64,000 bases of DNA. It comes from Mesorhizobium sp. (GTDB lineage Bacteria > Pseudomonadota > Alphaproteobacteria > Rhizobiales > Rhizobiaceae). The DNA is taken from NCBI GenBank assembly GCA_004963905.1, contig SUGL01000012.1:96607-160606 (forward strand), read 5' to 3'. Each line of letters starts with the position of its first letter. Position 1 is the first letter of the stretch. Made by a program: the position numbers and the translations under genes. The notes below the pieces were generated by a model that was not told where the DNA came from, searched no databases, and saw nothing but the letters and a program-made list of their open reading frames with translations. Below, piece after piece: positions 1 to 10,403 of the stretch.

Positions 1-889
1 CGGCCTTGCCCGCTCCTCGCGCGAGCTCACCGGCAACATTGCCGGCGTCTTCACCAAGCGCAAGCTGGACGAGGACACTCTGCAGGACCTGGAGGATGTG
101 CTGATTCGCGCCGATCTCGGCGTCGAGACGGCGCTGCGCGTCACCGATTCGCTCGCTTCAAGCCGCTATGGCAAGGATGTTTCCGACTCGGAAGTCCGCG
201 CCGTCATGGCGGCGGAGGTCGAGAAGGTTCTGACCCCGGTCGCCAAGCCTCTCGAGCTCGACCTCAGCCACAAGCCGCATGTCATCCTGGTCGTCGGCGT
301 CAACGGCACCGGCAAGACGACGACCATCGGCAAGCTGGCGGCCAAGCTGACCGAGGGCGGGCTTTCGGTGATGCTGGCGGCGGGCGACACGTTCCGCGCC
401 GCCGCGATCGAGCAGCTCAAGATCTGGGGCGAGCGCACGAAATCTCCGGTCGTCGCCACCAAGCTTGGCGCCGATGCCGCCGGCCTCGCCTACGACGCCT
501 TCGAAAAGGCGAAGGAGGCCGGCTCCGACGTGCTGATCATCGACACAGCCGGACGCCTGCAGAACAAGACCGAGCTGATGGCGGAACTGGAGAAGATCGT
601 GCGCGTGCTCGGCAAGCTCGATCCCGAAGCGCCGCACACCGTGCTCCAGACGGTCGACGCCACCACCGGCCAGAATGCGCTGAGCCAGGTCGAGATCTTC
701 CGCAATGTCGCCGGCGTCAACGGCCTGGTGATGACCAAGCTGGACGGCACGGCGCGCGGCGGTATTCTGGTGGCGATCGCCGCCAAGCACAGATTGCCGG
801 TCTACTTCATCGGCGTCGGCGAGCAGGTCGACGACCTCGAACCGTTTTCCGCAAGCGAATTCGCCAGGGCGATCGCCGGCGTGGCCTGA
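1..889 (+). CDS. ftsY: Signal recognition particle receptor FtsY (3' part; start lies before the window)
   Basis: SRP receptor GTPase that docks Ffh-ribosome complexes at the inner membrane for co-translational insertion. The frame is open from base 2, so this is the C-terminal NG domain of a longer gene. The helical N domain (start of the visible part, with LARSSREL and LDEDTLQDLEDVLIRADLG) leads into the P-loop GVNGTGKTTT about 100 residues in. DTAGR (G3) and TKLDGTARGG (G4 and following) come after. It ends in the usual DDLEPFSASEFARAI tail. The acidic membrane-targeting A domain must lie upstream of the window. ispZ follows 53 bp downstream on the same strand, a common rhizobial order. 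Family assignment is secure. Confidence 0.97.
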   Translation, partial: GLARSSRELTGNIAGVFTKRKLDEDTLQDLEDVLIRADLGVETALRVTDSLASSRYGKDVSDSEVRAVMAAEVEKVLTPVAKPLELDLSHKPHVILVVGVNGTGKTTTIGKLAAKLTEGGLSVMLAAGDTFRAAAIEQLKIWGERTKSPVVATKLGADAAGLAYDAFEKAKEAGSDVLIIDTAGRLQNKTELMAELEKIVRVLGKLDPEAPHTVLQTVDATTGQNALSQVEIFRNVAGVNGLVMTKLDGTARGGILVAIAAKHRLPVYFIGVGEQVDDLEPFSASEFARAIAGVA

Positions 890-942
890 ACATGGCGTGA
901 TCTGCCTGCTTTTCGGCCAGATCATGCGCAACAAGGACCTTT

Positions 943-1617
943 ATGAACATCCTCGAACGCGACCCGTCTGACCCGCGCCGCAAGCCGCTCAATCCCGGCT
1001 TGAAGTTCCTGCTCGAACTGGGGCCAGGCCTGGTGTTCTTCTTCACCACCATCCGCGGCGAATGGCTGGCGCAAAAGTTCCCGATCCTCACCCATCTCGG
1101 CGAACCGATCCTGATCGCCACCGCATTCTTCATGGTCGCGACGGCCCTGTCGCTCAGCGCGTCCTGGGCGCTGACGCGCAGCCTGCCACTGATGCCGCTG
1201 GTCTCGGCGATCGTCGTCTTTGTGTTCGGCGCGCTCGCTTTGTACCTGCAGGACAAGACCTTCGCCTTCATGAAGCCGACGATCATCAACTCCCTGTTCG
1301 GCGTCGCCCTGCTCGGCGGCCTGGCCTTCGGCCGGTCGCTGCTCGGCTATGTCTTCGATTCCGCCTTCCAGCTCGATGCCGAAGGCTGGCGCAAGCTGAC
1401 GTTCCGATGGGGGCTCTTCTTCCTGTTCCTGGCCGTGCTGAACGAGGTGGTGTGGCGGAATTTCTCCGAAGCGACCTGGCTGTATTTCAAGGTCTGGGGC
1501 ACCATCCCCATCACCTTGCTCTTCACCTTCAGCCAGATGCCGCTGATCATGCGCCACTCGCTGGAGGAAAAAGCCAAGGACGAGGACAAGGAAAGCAATT
1601 CCAGGAAAAGTGTGTAA
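943..1617 (+). CDS. ispZ: Inner-membrane septation protein A (YciB/IspZ family)
   Basis: Polytopic inner-membrane protein of the YciB family, linked to cell-envelope synthesis and septation. The 224-residue product has the family hallmarks: [17 protein letters not shown] near residue 17, five or so membrane spans, and the [17 protein letters not shown] and FTFSQMPLI segments near the C-terminus. The last residues (about NSRKSV) and the TAA stop are encoded by a copy of the interspersed repeat called family F here, so the native C-terminus has been replaced or extended by repeat sequence. It is probably transcribed with ftsY. The molecular function of the family is still not settled. Confidence 0.95.
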   Translation: MNILERDPSDPRRKPLNPGLKFLLELGPGLVFFFTTIRGEWLAQKFPILTHLGEPILIATAFFMVATALSLSASWALTRSLPLMPLVSAIVVFVFGALALYLQDKTFAFMKPTIINSLFGVALLGGLAFGRSLLGYVFDSAFQLDAEGWRKLTFRWGLFFLFLAVLNEVVWRNFSEATWLYFKVWGTIPITLLFTFSQMPLIMRHSLEEKAKDEDKESNSRKSV

Positions 1618-1735
1618 CGGTCGGGCTCGGCGACTTCGCCGTAGCCTTCCGCCCGGAATTGCGTGAAGACAGAGGGAGCAATTCCAGGAAAGCGTGTAGC
1701 GGTTTCCGTCCGGGATTGCGTGAAGACAGGGGGTA
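1600..1735. repeat. Family F palindromic repeat, two tandem copies
   Basis: Two head-to-tail copies of an element that begins AGCAATTCCAGGAAA and ends GGAATTGCGTGAAGACA, so its ends are inverted (CAATTCC/GGAATTG). The first copy carries an inserted GGGCTCGGCGAC segment that also occurs in the copy near 49,020-49,060. The left edge lies inside the ispZ reading frame. Related loci are at 32461, 49011 and 56699. Confidence 0.85.
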
Positions 1736-1740
1736 CGGGG

Positions 1741-2361
1741 ATGGAATTCCTCACCACGCGCGACGAGCTGAGGACGATCTACAGGACGCCCCGACCGACC
1801 GACGGCTCGATCCGCAAGGAGCTCAAGGCGCTCGACGGCCACTGCCGCTCCTTCATCGGCAAGAGCCCCTTCGTGCTGATCGGTTCCTCCGACGGCGCCG
1901 GCAATGCCGACGTGACGCCGAAGGGCGACAAGCCCGGCTTCACCGCCATTCTCGACAACAACACCATCGCCATTCCCGACCGTCCGGGCAACAACCGGCT
2001 GGACACGCTGGAGAACATCATCCGCAATCCGTCGGTCGGGCTGCTTTTCCTCATTCCCGGCATGAACGAGACGCTGCGCGTCAACGGCGACGCCCGCATC
2101 ACAATCGACGCCGTCCTGCGCGAGCGCCTGGCCGTCGACGGCAAGGAGCCGCAGAGCGTTATCGTGGTGACGGTCAAGGCCGCCTACATGCATTGCGCCA
2201 AGGCCTTCATGCGCTCCGAGCTGTGGAAGCCGGAGACCTGGTATGACCGCGCGAGCCTTCCGACGCTCGGTGAGATCATCCGCGACCAGCTGGCGCTGGC
2301 CGAGAGTGCAGGCGAGATCAACCGCGAGCTGGACGAGGATTACCGCAAGACCCTGTGGTAG
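1741..2361 (+). CDS. Pyridoxamine 5'-phosphate oxidase-like FMN flavoprotein (MSMEG_1061-type)
   Basis: A 206-residue split-barrel flavin-binding protein of the PPOX superfamily. The N-terminal signature is LDGHCRSFIGKSPFVLIGSSD, followed by GNADVTPKGDKPGF and IPDRPGNNRLDTLENIIRNP, a pattern typical of the MSMEG_1061-type group, whose substrates are mostly unknown. I place the start at the ATG at 1741, just after a GGGGGTACGGGG stretch. The frame is open further upstream, but that part lies in the family F repeat. The FMN reductase gene that follows 39 bp later on the same strand suggests shared flavin chemistry. The specific reaction is unknown. Confidence 0.85.
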   Translation: MEFLTTRDELRTIYRTPRPTDGSIRKELKALDGHCRSFIGKSPFVLIGSSDGAGNADVTPKGDKPGFTAILDNNTIAIPDRPGNNRLDTLENIIRNPSVGLLFLIPGMNETLRVNGDARITIDAVLRERLAVDGKEPQSVIVVTVKAAYMHCAKAFMRSELWKPETWYDRASLPTLGEIIRDQLALAESAGEINRELDEDYRKTLW

Positions 2362-2400
2362 CATTCGGAACGACTCACCCGTTCCGTTCGGCTCATCCCC

Positions 2401-2937
2401 TTGATCGAGATCCTCGCCATCTCCGGCAGCCTGCGCGCCGCCTCGACCAATTCGGCCCTGATCGCGGCTTTAGCCGCCAGCGCGCCCGCGGATTGCCGCG
2501 TCGTCGTCTATGGCGGACTTGGCCAGCTGCCGATCTTCAACCCGGACGACGAGGACGAGCGCACACCGCGCGAGGCAAGTGACCTGATCGGCGCCGTCAC
2601 CCGCGCCGACGGCATCATCGTCTCCTGCCCGGAATATGCGCATGGCGTGCCGGGCGGCCTGAAGAACGCGCTCGACTGGCTGGTGTCGCGCGATGCGGCG
2701 GTCGGCAAGCCGGCGATGGTGGTGCATGCCTCGCCGCGCTCGCTCTATGCCCGCGCAGCGCTCGCCGAGATCATGCGCACCATGTCCTTCGCGATGTATG
2801 AAGAGGCTCCGCTCGAGATCGCGCTGCTCGGCAAGAAGCCGCCTGAGGTGGAGGCGGTCTTGGCGGAGGCCGAGAACCGGCTGGCGATGCGCGACGCGAT
2901 GCGAGGTTTCGTGGAGTGTATACGCCGGCAAACATGA
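2401..2937 (+). CDS. NADPH-dependent FMN reductase family protein
   Basis: A 178-residue flavodoxin-fold oxidoreductase. The N-terminus ILAISGSLRAASTNSAL is the phosphate-binding loop (GSLR) of the NADPH-dependent FMN reductase/azoreductase group. SCPEYAHGVPGGLKNALDWL supplies the conserved PEYN-like flavin-contact motif, with His replacing the common Asn. The only in-frame start near the domain edge is TTG at 2401. It follows the PPOX-type gene closely and may supply it with reduced flavin (inference). A family A repeat begins directly after the stop. Confidence 0.87.
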   Translation: MIEILAISGSLRAASTNSALIAALAASAPADCRVVVYGGLGQLPIFNPDDEDERTPREASDLIGAVTRADGIIVSCPEYAHGVPGGLKNALDWLVSRDAAVGKPAMVVHASPRSLYARAALAEIMRTMSFAMYEEAPLEIALLGKKPPEVEAVLAEAENRLAMRDAMRGFVECIRRQT

Positions 2938-2940
2938 GGT

Positions 2941-3098
2941 CGTCATCCTAGGGCGGAGCAAGGAGCGAAGCGACGCGCGCAGACCCTAGGATCCATGCCG
3001 TTACACTAAGGCGTTGCAGCGGTTACAGAATTCTGCACCGCTGCACTCGACGTCGAAGGTCACGGCATGGATCCTCGGGTCAAGCCCGAGGATGACGA
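2941..3098. repeat. Family A palindromic repeat
   Basis: An inverted-repeat element of about 160 bp. It opens CGTCATCCTAGGGC, passes through ATCCATGCCGTTAC and GAATTCTGCACCG, and closes with CACGGCATGGATCCTCGGG and CCCGAGGATGACG, so its ends and inner arms are complementary. Five related loci occur in the window (2941, 4490, 19464, 36657, 51185), all intergenic. Confidence 0.85.
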
Positions 3099-3123
3099 AC
3101 GAAAGGACGCAACTGCAGCAGCC

Positions 3124-4044
3124 TCAATACGTCTTCGCTCCGTTCACCATCAGCCGGACCATGTAGAGCGAGGTGGTGCCGGCGATGTATAGGCAGTTGC
3201 GCTTGGCGCCGCCGAACACGCAATTGGCGGTCACCTCCGGCACCTTGACCTTGCCGATCAGCGTCCCGTCCGGATCGTAGCAGTGGACGCCGTCGGCCGC
3301 GCTCGTCCAGATGCGTCCGGCATCGTCGAGCCTGAAACCGTCGAACAGGCCGGCCGTGCAGTCGGCAAACACCTTGCCGCCCGAGACCTTCTTGCCGCCC
3401 TCGGCGACATTGAATACCCGCATATGCGCGGGGTTCTCGGCCCCATGCGTGCGGCCGGTGTCGGCGACATAGAGCAGGCTTTCATCGAGCGAGAAGGCGA
3501 GCCCGTTCGGCCTGACCATGTCGGTGATGACGGCCTCGACCTCGCCAGTGCCGGGATCGACGCGGTAGACATGGCAGGCGCCGATCTCGCTCTCGGCCTT
3601 GTCGCCCTCATAATCGGTGTCGATGCCGTAGCTGGGGTCGGTGAACCAGATCGAGCCGTCGGACTTCACCACCACGTCGTTGGGCGAGTTCAGCCGCTTG
3701 CCCTTCCACGTGTCGGCGATGGTGGTGACCGAGCCATCATGCTCGGTGCGGCTGACGCGGCGGCCAGAATGCTCGCAGGTCACCAGCCGCCCTTCCCGGT
3801 CGACGGTGTTGCCGTTGGAATTGCCCGAGGGCTGGCGGAAGATGCTGACGCTGCCGTCGGTCTCGTCATAGCGCAGCATGCGGTTGTTGGGGATGTCGGA
3901 CCAGATCAGGTAGCGGCCGGCCGCGAACCAGGCCGGGCCTTCCGCCCACCGGCACCCGGTGAACAGCTTTTCAACCTGCGCGCCGCCATTGAACAGCCGC
4001 GCGAAGCGTGGATCGAGAATTTCGTAATAGTCGGCGGCCGCCAT
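3124..4044 (-). CDS. SMP-30/gluconolactonase/LRE family protein
   Basis: A 306-residue six-bladed beta-propeller of the SMP-30/gluconolactonase group, metal-dependent lactonases that open sugar lactones. Typical signatures are EGPAWFAAGRYLIWSDIPNNRMLRYDE near residue 35, NSPNDVVVKSDGSIWFTDPSYGI mid-protein, RPNGLAFSLDESLLYVADT, and DGFRLDDAGRIWTSAADGVHCYDPDG. The likely metal ligands (Glu of EGPAW, Asn of SPND, Asp of SLDES) are present. I chose the start at 4044 because GGGAGGAAAGC precedes that ATG. The open frame runs further upstream but without family similarity. Substrate cannot be read from the sequence. Confidence 0.88.
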   Translation of the reverse strand: MAAADYYEILDPRFARLFNGGAQVEKLFTGCRWAEGPAWFAAGRYLIWSDIPNNRMLRYDETDGSVSIFRQPSGNSNGNTVDREGRLVTCEHSGRRVSRTEHDGSVTTIADTWKGKRLNSPNDVVVKSDGSIWFTDPSYGIDTDYEGDKAESEIGACHVYRVDPGTGEVEAVITDMVRPNGLAFSLDESLLYVADTGRTHGAENPAHMRVFNVAEGGKKVSGGKVFADCTAGLFDGFRLDDAGRIWTSAADGVHCYDPDGTLIGKVKVPEVTANCVFGGAKRNCLYIAGTTSLYMVRLMVNGAKTY

Positions 4045-4177
4045 GCTTTCCTCCCGGCAATCATATGTCGCGCGATCAAGCCAGCACGCGGCGGAGAAGG
4101 CAAGATCGGTGATGGCTCTCACGGCATGTTGAGGGCAGCCTGGAGGATTAGGACGCCATTAACCGGCTATGCGCTGG

Positions 4178-4219
4178 TTGCAATGGTGCATTGCAACATC
4201 TTTATTTTGCAACGCACCA
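4178..4219. promoter_or_regulatory. Nested dyads upstream of the DUF1127 gene (candidate LysR-type site)
   Basis: TTGCAATG-GTG-CATTGCAA (4178-4196) is a perfect dyad. Its right half TGGTGCATTGCAA (4184-4196) is repeated in inverted form with one mismatch as TTGCAACGCACCA (4207-4219). The T-N11-A spacing fits a LysR-type site. VtlR/LsrB regulators activate DUF1127 mini-genes in Brucella and Agrobacterium; assigning this site to such a regulator is inference. Confidence 0.5.
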
Positions 4220-4294
4220 TTCCTATGTCATGCTCACAATCGATCAGGGAGGAACAAACCCGCCGCGTGAATGCGGCAGCAAAGGAACCTCGTC

Positions 4295-4462
4295 ATGGTC
4301 TTCGACAACATCGTCGCCCGCGCCCGCACCAACATCGCCAAGCGCCGCCAGTACAACCGTCTCGTCGCCGAAATCGAGAACCTGTCGAGCCGCGATCTCG
4401 CCGATCTGCGCGCCGACCGCTCCGAGATGCTCTACCAGATCCGCAAGCAGATCTACGGCTGA
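4295..4462 (+). CDS. DUF1127 small basic protein
   Basis: A 55-residue protein ending in the compact DUF1127 domain: Arg-rich NIAKRRQYNRLVAEIENLSS, then RDLADLRADRSEM and a C-terminal RKQIYG. Short DUF1127 proteins in Agrobacterium and Brucella affect phosphate and carbon metabolism and RNA turnover, and some bind RNA through the Arg-rich helix. The ATG at 4295 follows AAAGGAACCTCGTC. An in-frame ATG at 4271 is possible but would add only MRQQRNLV. A nested dyad lies about 80 bp upstream. It is monocistronic, bounded downstream by a family A repeat. Confidence 0.88.
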   Translation: MVFDNIVARARTNIAKRRQYNRLVAEIENLSSRDLADLRADRSEMLYQIRKQIYG

Positions 4463-4489
4463 GTTTGAAGCCGATCGGACCTGCCACTT

Positions 4490-4685
4490 CGTCATCCTCG
4501 GGCTCGACCCGAGGATCCACGCCGTGACTTCTGAGCGCCGCAGCGGCGCAGAACATCCTGCGCTAACGATCGCGGTGGCCACACCATATTCTGGACCGTG
4601 GCGTTCCTCGATTAACGTCACGGAATGGATTCTAGGGTCTGCGCCGCGTCGCTTCGCTCCTTGCTTCGCCCTAGAATGATGACGT
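4490..4685. repeat. Family A palindromic repeat
   Basis: It opens CGTCATCCTCGGGCTCGAC and closes CCCTAGAATGATGACG, with an internal CACGGAATGGATTCTAGGG arm. It lies between the DUF1127 gene and the convergent end of ccmG. Confidence 0.85.
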
Positions 4686-4696
4686 AAGGGGGCGCC

Positions 4697-5275
4697 TCAG
4701 CCCCCTGCCGCCAGCGCTTTCTCGATCTGCGGCAGCAGCAGATCCCTCGCCGATTCCGGCGTCAGCGGCCCGACATGCTTGTAGGCGATTTTGCCATCCT
4801 TGCCGATGACGAAGGTTTCCGGCACGCCGTAGACGCCCCAGTCGATCGCCGCGCGCCCGGCCGGATCGACGCCGATCGCCTGGTACGGGTTGCCGAGATC
4901 GCCGAGGAAGCGGCGGGCGTTTTCCGGCTCGTCCTTGTAGTTCAGCGCCGCAAGCGCAAAACGCTTGTCCTGCGACAATGCCAGGAGCACCGGATGTTCT
5001 TCCCGGCATGGCGCGCACCATGACGCGAAGACGTTGACCAGCGTCACCTTGCCGGCGAAGGCTTTTGAATTGAGACCCGGCAGGTTCGACCCTTCGAGCG
5101 GCGGCAGGTTCGTCTGCGGCGCCGGCAGGCCGATCAGCGCCGAGGGGATTTCCGACTCGTCGCGGCCGGACAGGAGCTGCGACAGGAACAGCCCGGCCAG
5201 CCCAAGGAAAACCAGCAGCGGCAAAATCACGAACAGGCGGCGACGAGGGGCCGGTGTTTGGGTTTCGCTGCTCAC
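4697..5275 (-). CDS. ccmG: Thiol:disulfide interchange protein CcmG/DsbE (CycY)
   Basis: A membrane-anchored periplasmic thioredoxin that reduces apocytochrome c haem-binding cysteines before haem attachment. The 192-residue product has one N-terminal membrane span (about residues 14-35) and a thioredoxin fold with active site WCAPC at 86-90. NYKDEPENARRFLGDLGNPY and the cis-Pro loop GVYGVPETFVIG are typical of CcmG. I start at GTG 5275 because it overlaps the ccmD stop as GTGA, implying translational coupling; the longer open frame reads through ccmD in another phase. It is the last gene of the ccm cluster and its 3' end abuts a family A repeat. Confidence 0.93.
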   Translation of the reverse strand: MSSETQTPAPRRRLFVILPLLVFLGLAGLFLSQLLSGRDESEIPSALIGLPAPQTNLPPLEGSNLPGLNSKAFAGKVTLVNVFASWCAPCREEHPVLLALSQDKRFALAALNYKDEPENARRFLGDLGNPYQAIGVDPAGRAAIDWGVYGVPETFVIGKDGKIAYKHVGPLTPESARDLLLPQIEKALAAGG

Positions 5276-5445
5276 GGCTTCGTCGTCCCGGCCTTGTCCG
5301 AGCGGCGCCGTACGCCCGCGGCCTCGAGCGCGGCGAGCTCGCGCTTGCGCGCTCGCTGATCGAGCAGGATCCAGCCGATCAGCCCGACCAGCACGATCGC
5401 CGTGATGGCATAGGCCGCGGTGACATAGAGGGCGTGCGCGCTCAT
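5272..5445 (-). CDS. ccmD: Haem exporter protein CcmD
   Basis: A small (57 aa) single-span membrane protein that helps release holo-CcmE from the CcmABC haem-handling complex. One hydrophobic helix (VTAAYAITAIVLVGLIGWILL, about residues 8-28) is followed by the charged cytoplasmic tail RARKRELAALEAAGVRRR, as expected for CcmD. Its ATG overlaps the TGA of a 19-codon frame (ATGA) at the position where ccmC should end, and its own stop overlaps the GTG of ccmG. Confidence 0.88.
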   Translation of the reverse strand: MSAHALYVTAAYAITAIVLVGLIGWILLDQRARKRELAALEAAGVRRRSDKAGTTKP

Positions 5446-5501
5446 GTCCGCGTACCCGTGTGCGTGCGTTGCGCGCCTGCGACGCCAATCCGTTCGATCA
5501 T
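5442..5501 (-). pseudogene. 19-codon frame at the ccmC position, possible collapsed ccmC remnant
   Basis: CcmC (about 250 residues, six spans, WWD domain) normally sits between ccmB and ccmD, but only 128 bp separate those genes here. The interval holds one short frame, start ATG at 5501 preceded by AAGGGAAAGC, product MIERIGVAGAQRTHTGTRT. Its TGA overlaps the ccmD ATG as ATGA. A gene-like ribosome site and a coupled 3' end with almost nothing between them suggest a large in-frame deletion of ccmC. No CcmC motif survives, so the identity rests on position only. Confidence 0.4.
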
Positions 5502-5573
5502 GCTTTCCCTTAACCCTGCAGCGCAGGCCGCGCAATCAGCCGCCGCGCCGCAGTTGAAAACGTGCTTCCAGCC

Positions 5574-6239
5574 TCAATCCGTCCCGTGACGCAGCGCCAG
5601 CGCGGCCGCCAGCGGCCCAACCACGGCAAGAAACAGCGTCAGCGCGGCAACAATGAGGAAGGGTTGCAGGAACGGCGCCGGATCGGCCACCGCGCCGTAG
5701 CTCGCCGAGACGCCGAAGATCAGCACCGGGATGGTGAGCGGCAGCACAAGCACGGAGATCAAGAGCCCGCCGCGCGGCAGCGCCACTGCGACCGCGGCGC
5801 CCGCGGCGCCGATGAAGGTGATGGCCGGCGTGCCGACGAGCAGCGTGAGCGCGGTAGCGCCGATCCCGAGCGGCTCCATGTTCATGAAGAGGCCGAGCAA
5901 GGGCGCCGCGATCACCAGCGGCAGCACGCTGCCCATCCAGTGCGCCAGGCACTTGGTCAGCACCGTCAGCGCCAGCATGTGGCGGTCGTTGTTGAGCACG
6001 AGCAGATCGAGCGAGCCGTCCTCGCGGTCGGCCTGGAACAGCCGGTCGAGGCCGAGCAGGCAGGCGAGCAAGGCGGCGATCCACAGGATCGCCGGGCCGA
6101 TGCGGGACAGAAGGTTGAGATCGGGCCCGACGCCGAACGGGATGGTGGCGATCACCGCCAGGAAGAAGATTACGCCGATCAGCGCCCCGCCGCCGGCGCG
6201 GATGGAGAGGCGGATATCGCGCAGGAAGAGGGACCACAT
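5574..6239 (-). CDS. ccmB: Haem exporter permease CcmB
   Basis: Integral membrane subunit of the CcmAB ABC transporter, which uses ATP to release haem-loaded CcmE in cytochrome c maturation. The 221-residue length and six predicted spans match the family. Recognisable segments are FLRDIRLSIRAGGGALIGVIFFL at the start, FQADREDGSLDLLVLN (cytoplasmic loop), GTPAITFIGAAGAAVAVALPRGGLL and the PLTIPVLIFGVSAS span. It lies 211 bp downstream of ccmA, unusually far because a family B repeat is inserted between them. The expected partner ccmC is missing downstream. Confidence 0.95.
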   Translation of the reverse strand: MWSLFLRDIRLSIRAGGGALIGVIFFLAVIATIPFGVGPDLNLLSRIGPAILWIAALLACLLGLDRLFQADREDGSLDLLVLNNDRHMLALTVLTKCLAHWMGSVLPLVIAAPLLGLFMNMEPLGIGATALTLLVGTPAITFIGAAGAAVAVALPRGGLLISVLVLPLTIPVLIFGVSASYGAVADPAPFLQPFLIVAALTLFLAVVGPLAAALALRHGTD

Positions 6240-6276
6240 TATGAGGGGTCCCCTTGTTGAAGTTCGCGTTCCTTCG

Positions 6277-6434
6277 CGCCCCCCTCTGTCCTGCCGGACA
6301 TCTCCCCCACAAGGGGGGAGATTGGCTGTTTCGGCGCCCCACCGATTCTTCCGACGTTGGTAATTGGCGAAATCGCCGACGACGTCTGATCTCCCCCCCT
6401 GTGGGGGAGATGGCCGGCAGGCCAGAGGGGGGCG
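6277..6434. repeat. Family B palindromic repeat inside the ccm cluster
   Basis: A 158-bp inverted repeat. The left arm has CCCCCCTCTGTCCTGCCGG and CATCTCCCCCACAAGGGGGG; the right arm has CTCCCCCCCTGTGGGGGAGA and GGCCGGCAGGCCAGAGGGGG. It separates ccmA from ccmB. Related copies are at 34533, 40001 and 63936. Confidence 0.87.
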
Positions 6435-6450
6435 CCGTAGAGTGCCGACA

Positions 6451-7059
6451 TCAACCGGTCACCTTCATTTGAAGCGCCTTCGCCCCCTCCAGCCCCAGCG
6501 GCAAATGCGTTGCCGCCACGATGATCCCTCCCTCCTGGCAGTGCTCCGTCATCAATCCCGCGAACCTTTCCTCCGACGCCTTGTCCAATCCGGCCGTCGG
6601 CTCGTCGAGGAGCCATAACGGCCGGCGGCTGACCAGAAGCTTCGCGATCGAAGCGCGGCGCCTTTGCCCGGTCGACAGATAACCGAACGGCAGATGCCCG
6701 AGCCCGCCCAGCCCGACCGTCTCCAAGGCCTCATCCACATCCAGCCCCGGCTCACCCTGGAAAGCGCGCCAGAAGCCCAGATTCTCTTCCACCGTGAGCG
6801 CCGTCTTCATCGCATTGAGATGGCCGAGATAGTGCGAGGCCGAAGCGACCGAGGGAAAATCCTCGCCGCCGCCCTCGATCTTCACCTTGCCTTCGGCTGT
6901 CGGCAGCAGACCGGCGACGACCCTCAGAAGCGTCGACTTGCCGGCGCCGTTCGGCCCGGTGACGATGAGCGCCTCGCCCTTTTCGAGCGCGAATCCGATG
7001 CCGGAAAAGACCGTCTCGCCGCCGCGCTCGCCGCCCAGATTTTCGGCGATCAGCCGCAT
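6451..7059 (-). CDS. ccmA: Haem exporter ATP-binding protein CcmA
   Basis: ATPase subunit of the CcmAB complex. The 202-residue product has Walker A GPNGAGKST (about 35-43), a Q-loop-like region HYLGHLNAMK, the CcmA-type signature YLSTGQRRR, Walker B LWLLDEPTAGLD and the switch His in AATHLPL. I start at 7059 (MRLIAENLGG); the open frame extends 16 codons further without similarity. It heads the minus-strand ccm cluster and is divergent from acnA, which begins 284 bp away, the usual Rhizobiales arrangement. Confidence 0.94.
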   Translation of the reverse strand: MRLIAENLGGERGGETVFSGIGFALEKGEALIVTGPNGAGKSTLLRVVAGLLPTAEGKVKIEGGGEDFPSVASASHYLGHLNAMKTALTVEENLGFWRAFQGEPGLDVDEALETVGLGGLGHLPFGYLSTGQRRRASIAKLLVSRRPLWLLDEPTAGLDKASEERFAGLMTEHCQEGGIIVAATHLPLGLEGAKALQMKVTG

Positions 7060-7343
7060 TCTTGCCCGTCCCGAAAGCACCGTTTCGCGGCCGCCGCCGC
7101 ATCGCACAAATTTGCCTTTCGACTGTCTAGAACTATTCCAGGAAATTCTCTATATGCGGTTCATCCGTGCCAGCGGTCGGCGCGGGAGAAGAATTAGCGC
7201 CGAACCAGCGCACGCGCCGCCTTGAACGGCTCGGGTTGCTCGGGAGCGGACAGCGGAAATGGCCGTACCCGCACCTTTGCGCGTGATTGCATGCCATCGG
7301 CGTCCGTTCCCTTTCAGGCTGAACAGACAAGGACGGATCGCAC

Positions 7344-10034
<2,691 letters not shown>

Positions 10035-10036
10035 CG

Positions 10037-10112
<76 letters not shown>

Positions 10113-10330
10113 ATTCTCCAATTAAACCGCCGCCGGCCAAGCATTCGCCGGCCCGGCTCGAAGTCCTGATCCGGTTCGCACGCAATAGAGATCGGGCGGC
10201 ATTGGAAAACTTTACCACATTGCGATGATGCGGCTCCGAAATCGAACCGCATCGAAAAATGCAGCCGCGCTCCTGGTGCCGCCTTATCTGCGGTTGCGAT
10301 GCCAAAATTTCACCGCAACGTGACTTCCCG

Positions 10331-10359
10331 TTGACTGTCTGTTCTGCCACATATTTTAG
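10331..10359 (+). promoter_or_regulatory. Candidate sigma-70 promoter of the DUF1223 gene
   Basis: TTGACT (10331-10336), a 17-bp spacer, then TTTTAG (10354-10359), 44 bp before the ATG at 10404. The rest of the 10111-10403 gap shows several GATGCGG and GGTTGCGATG fragments but no gene. Confidence 0.4.
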
Positions 10360-10403
10360 CAATCACAACAAGGCCGGCGTCACCGGCGGGAATCGGAACA
10401 GTC

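Noticed and set aside
1663-1740. Earlier start for the PPOX-type gene
   Set aside because: The added codons are family F repeat sequence and the family begins at the ATG at 1741.
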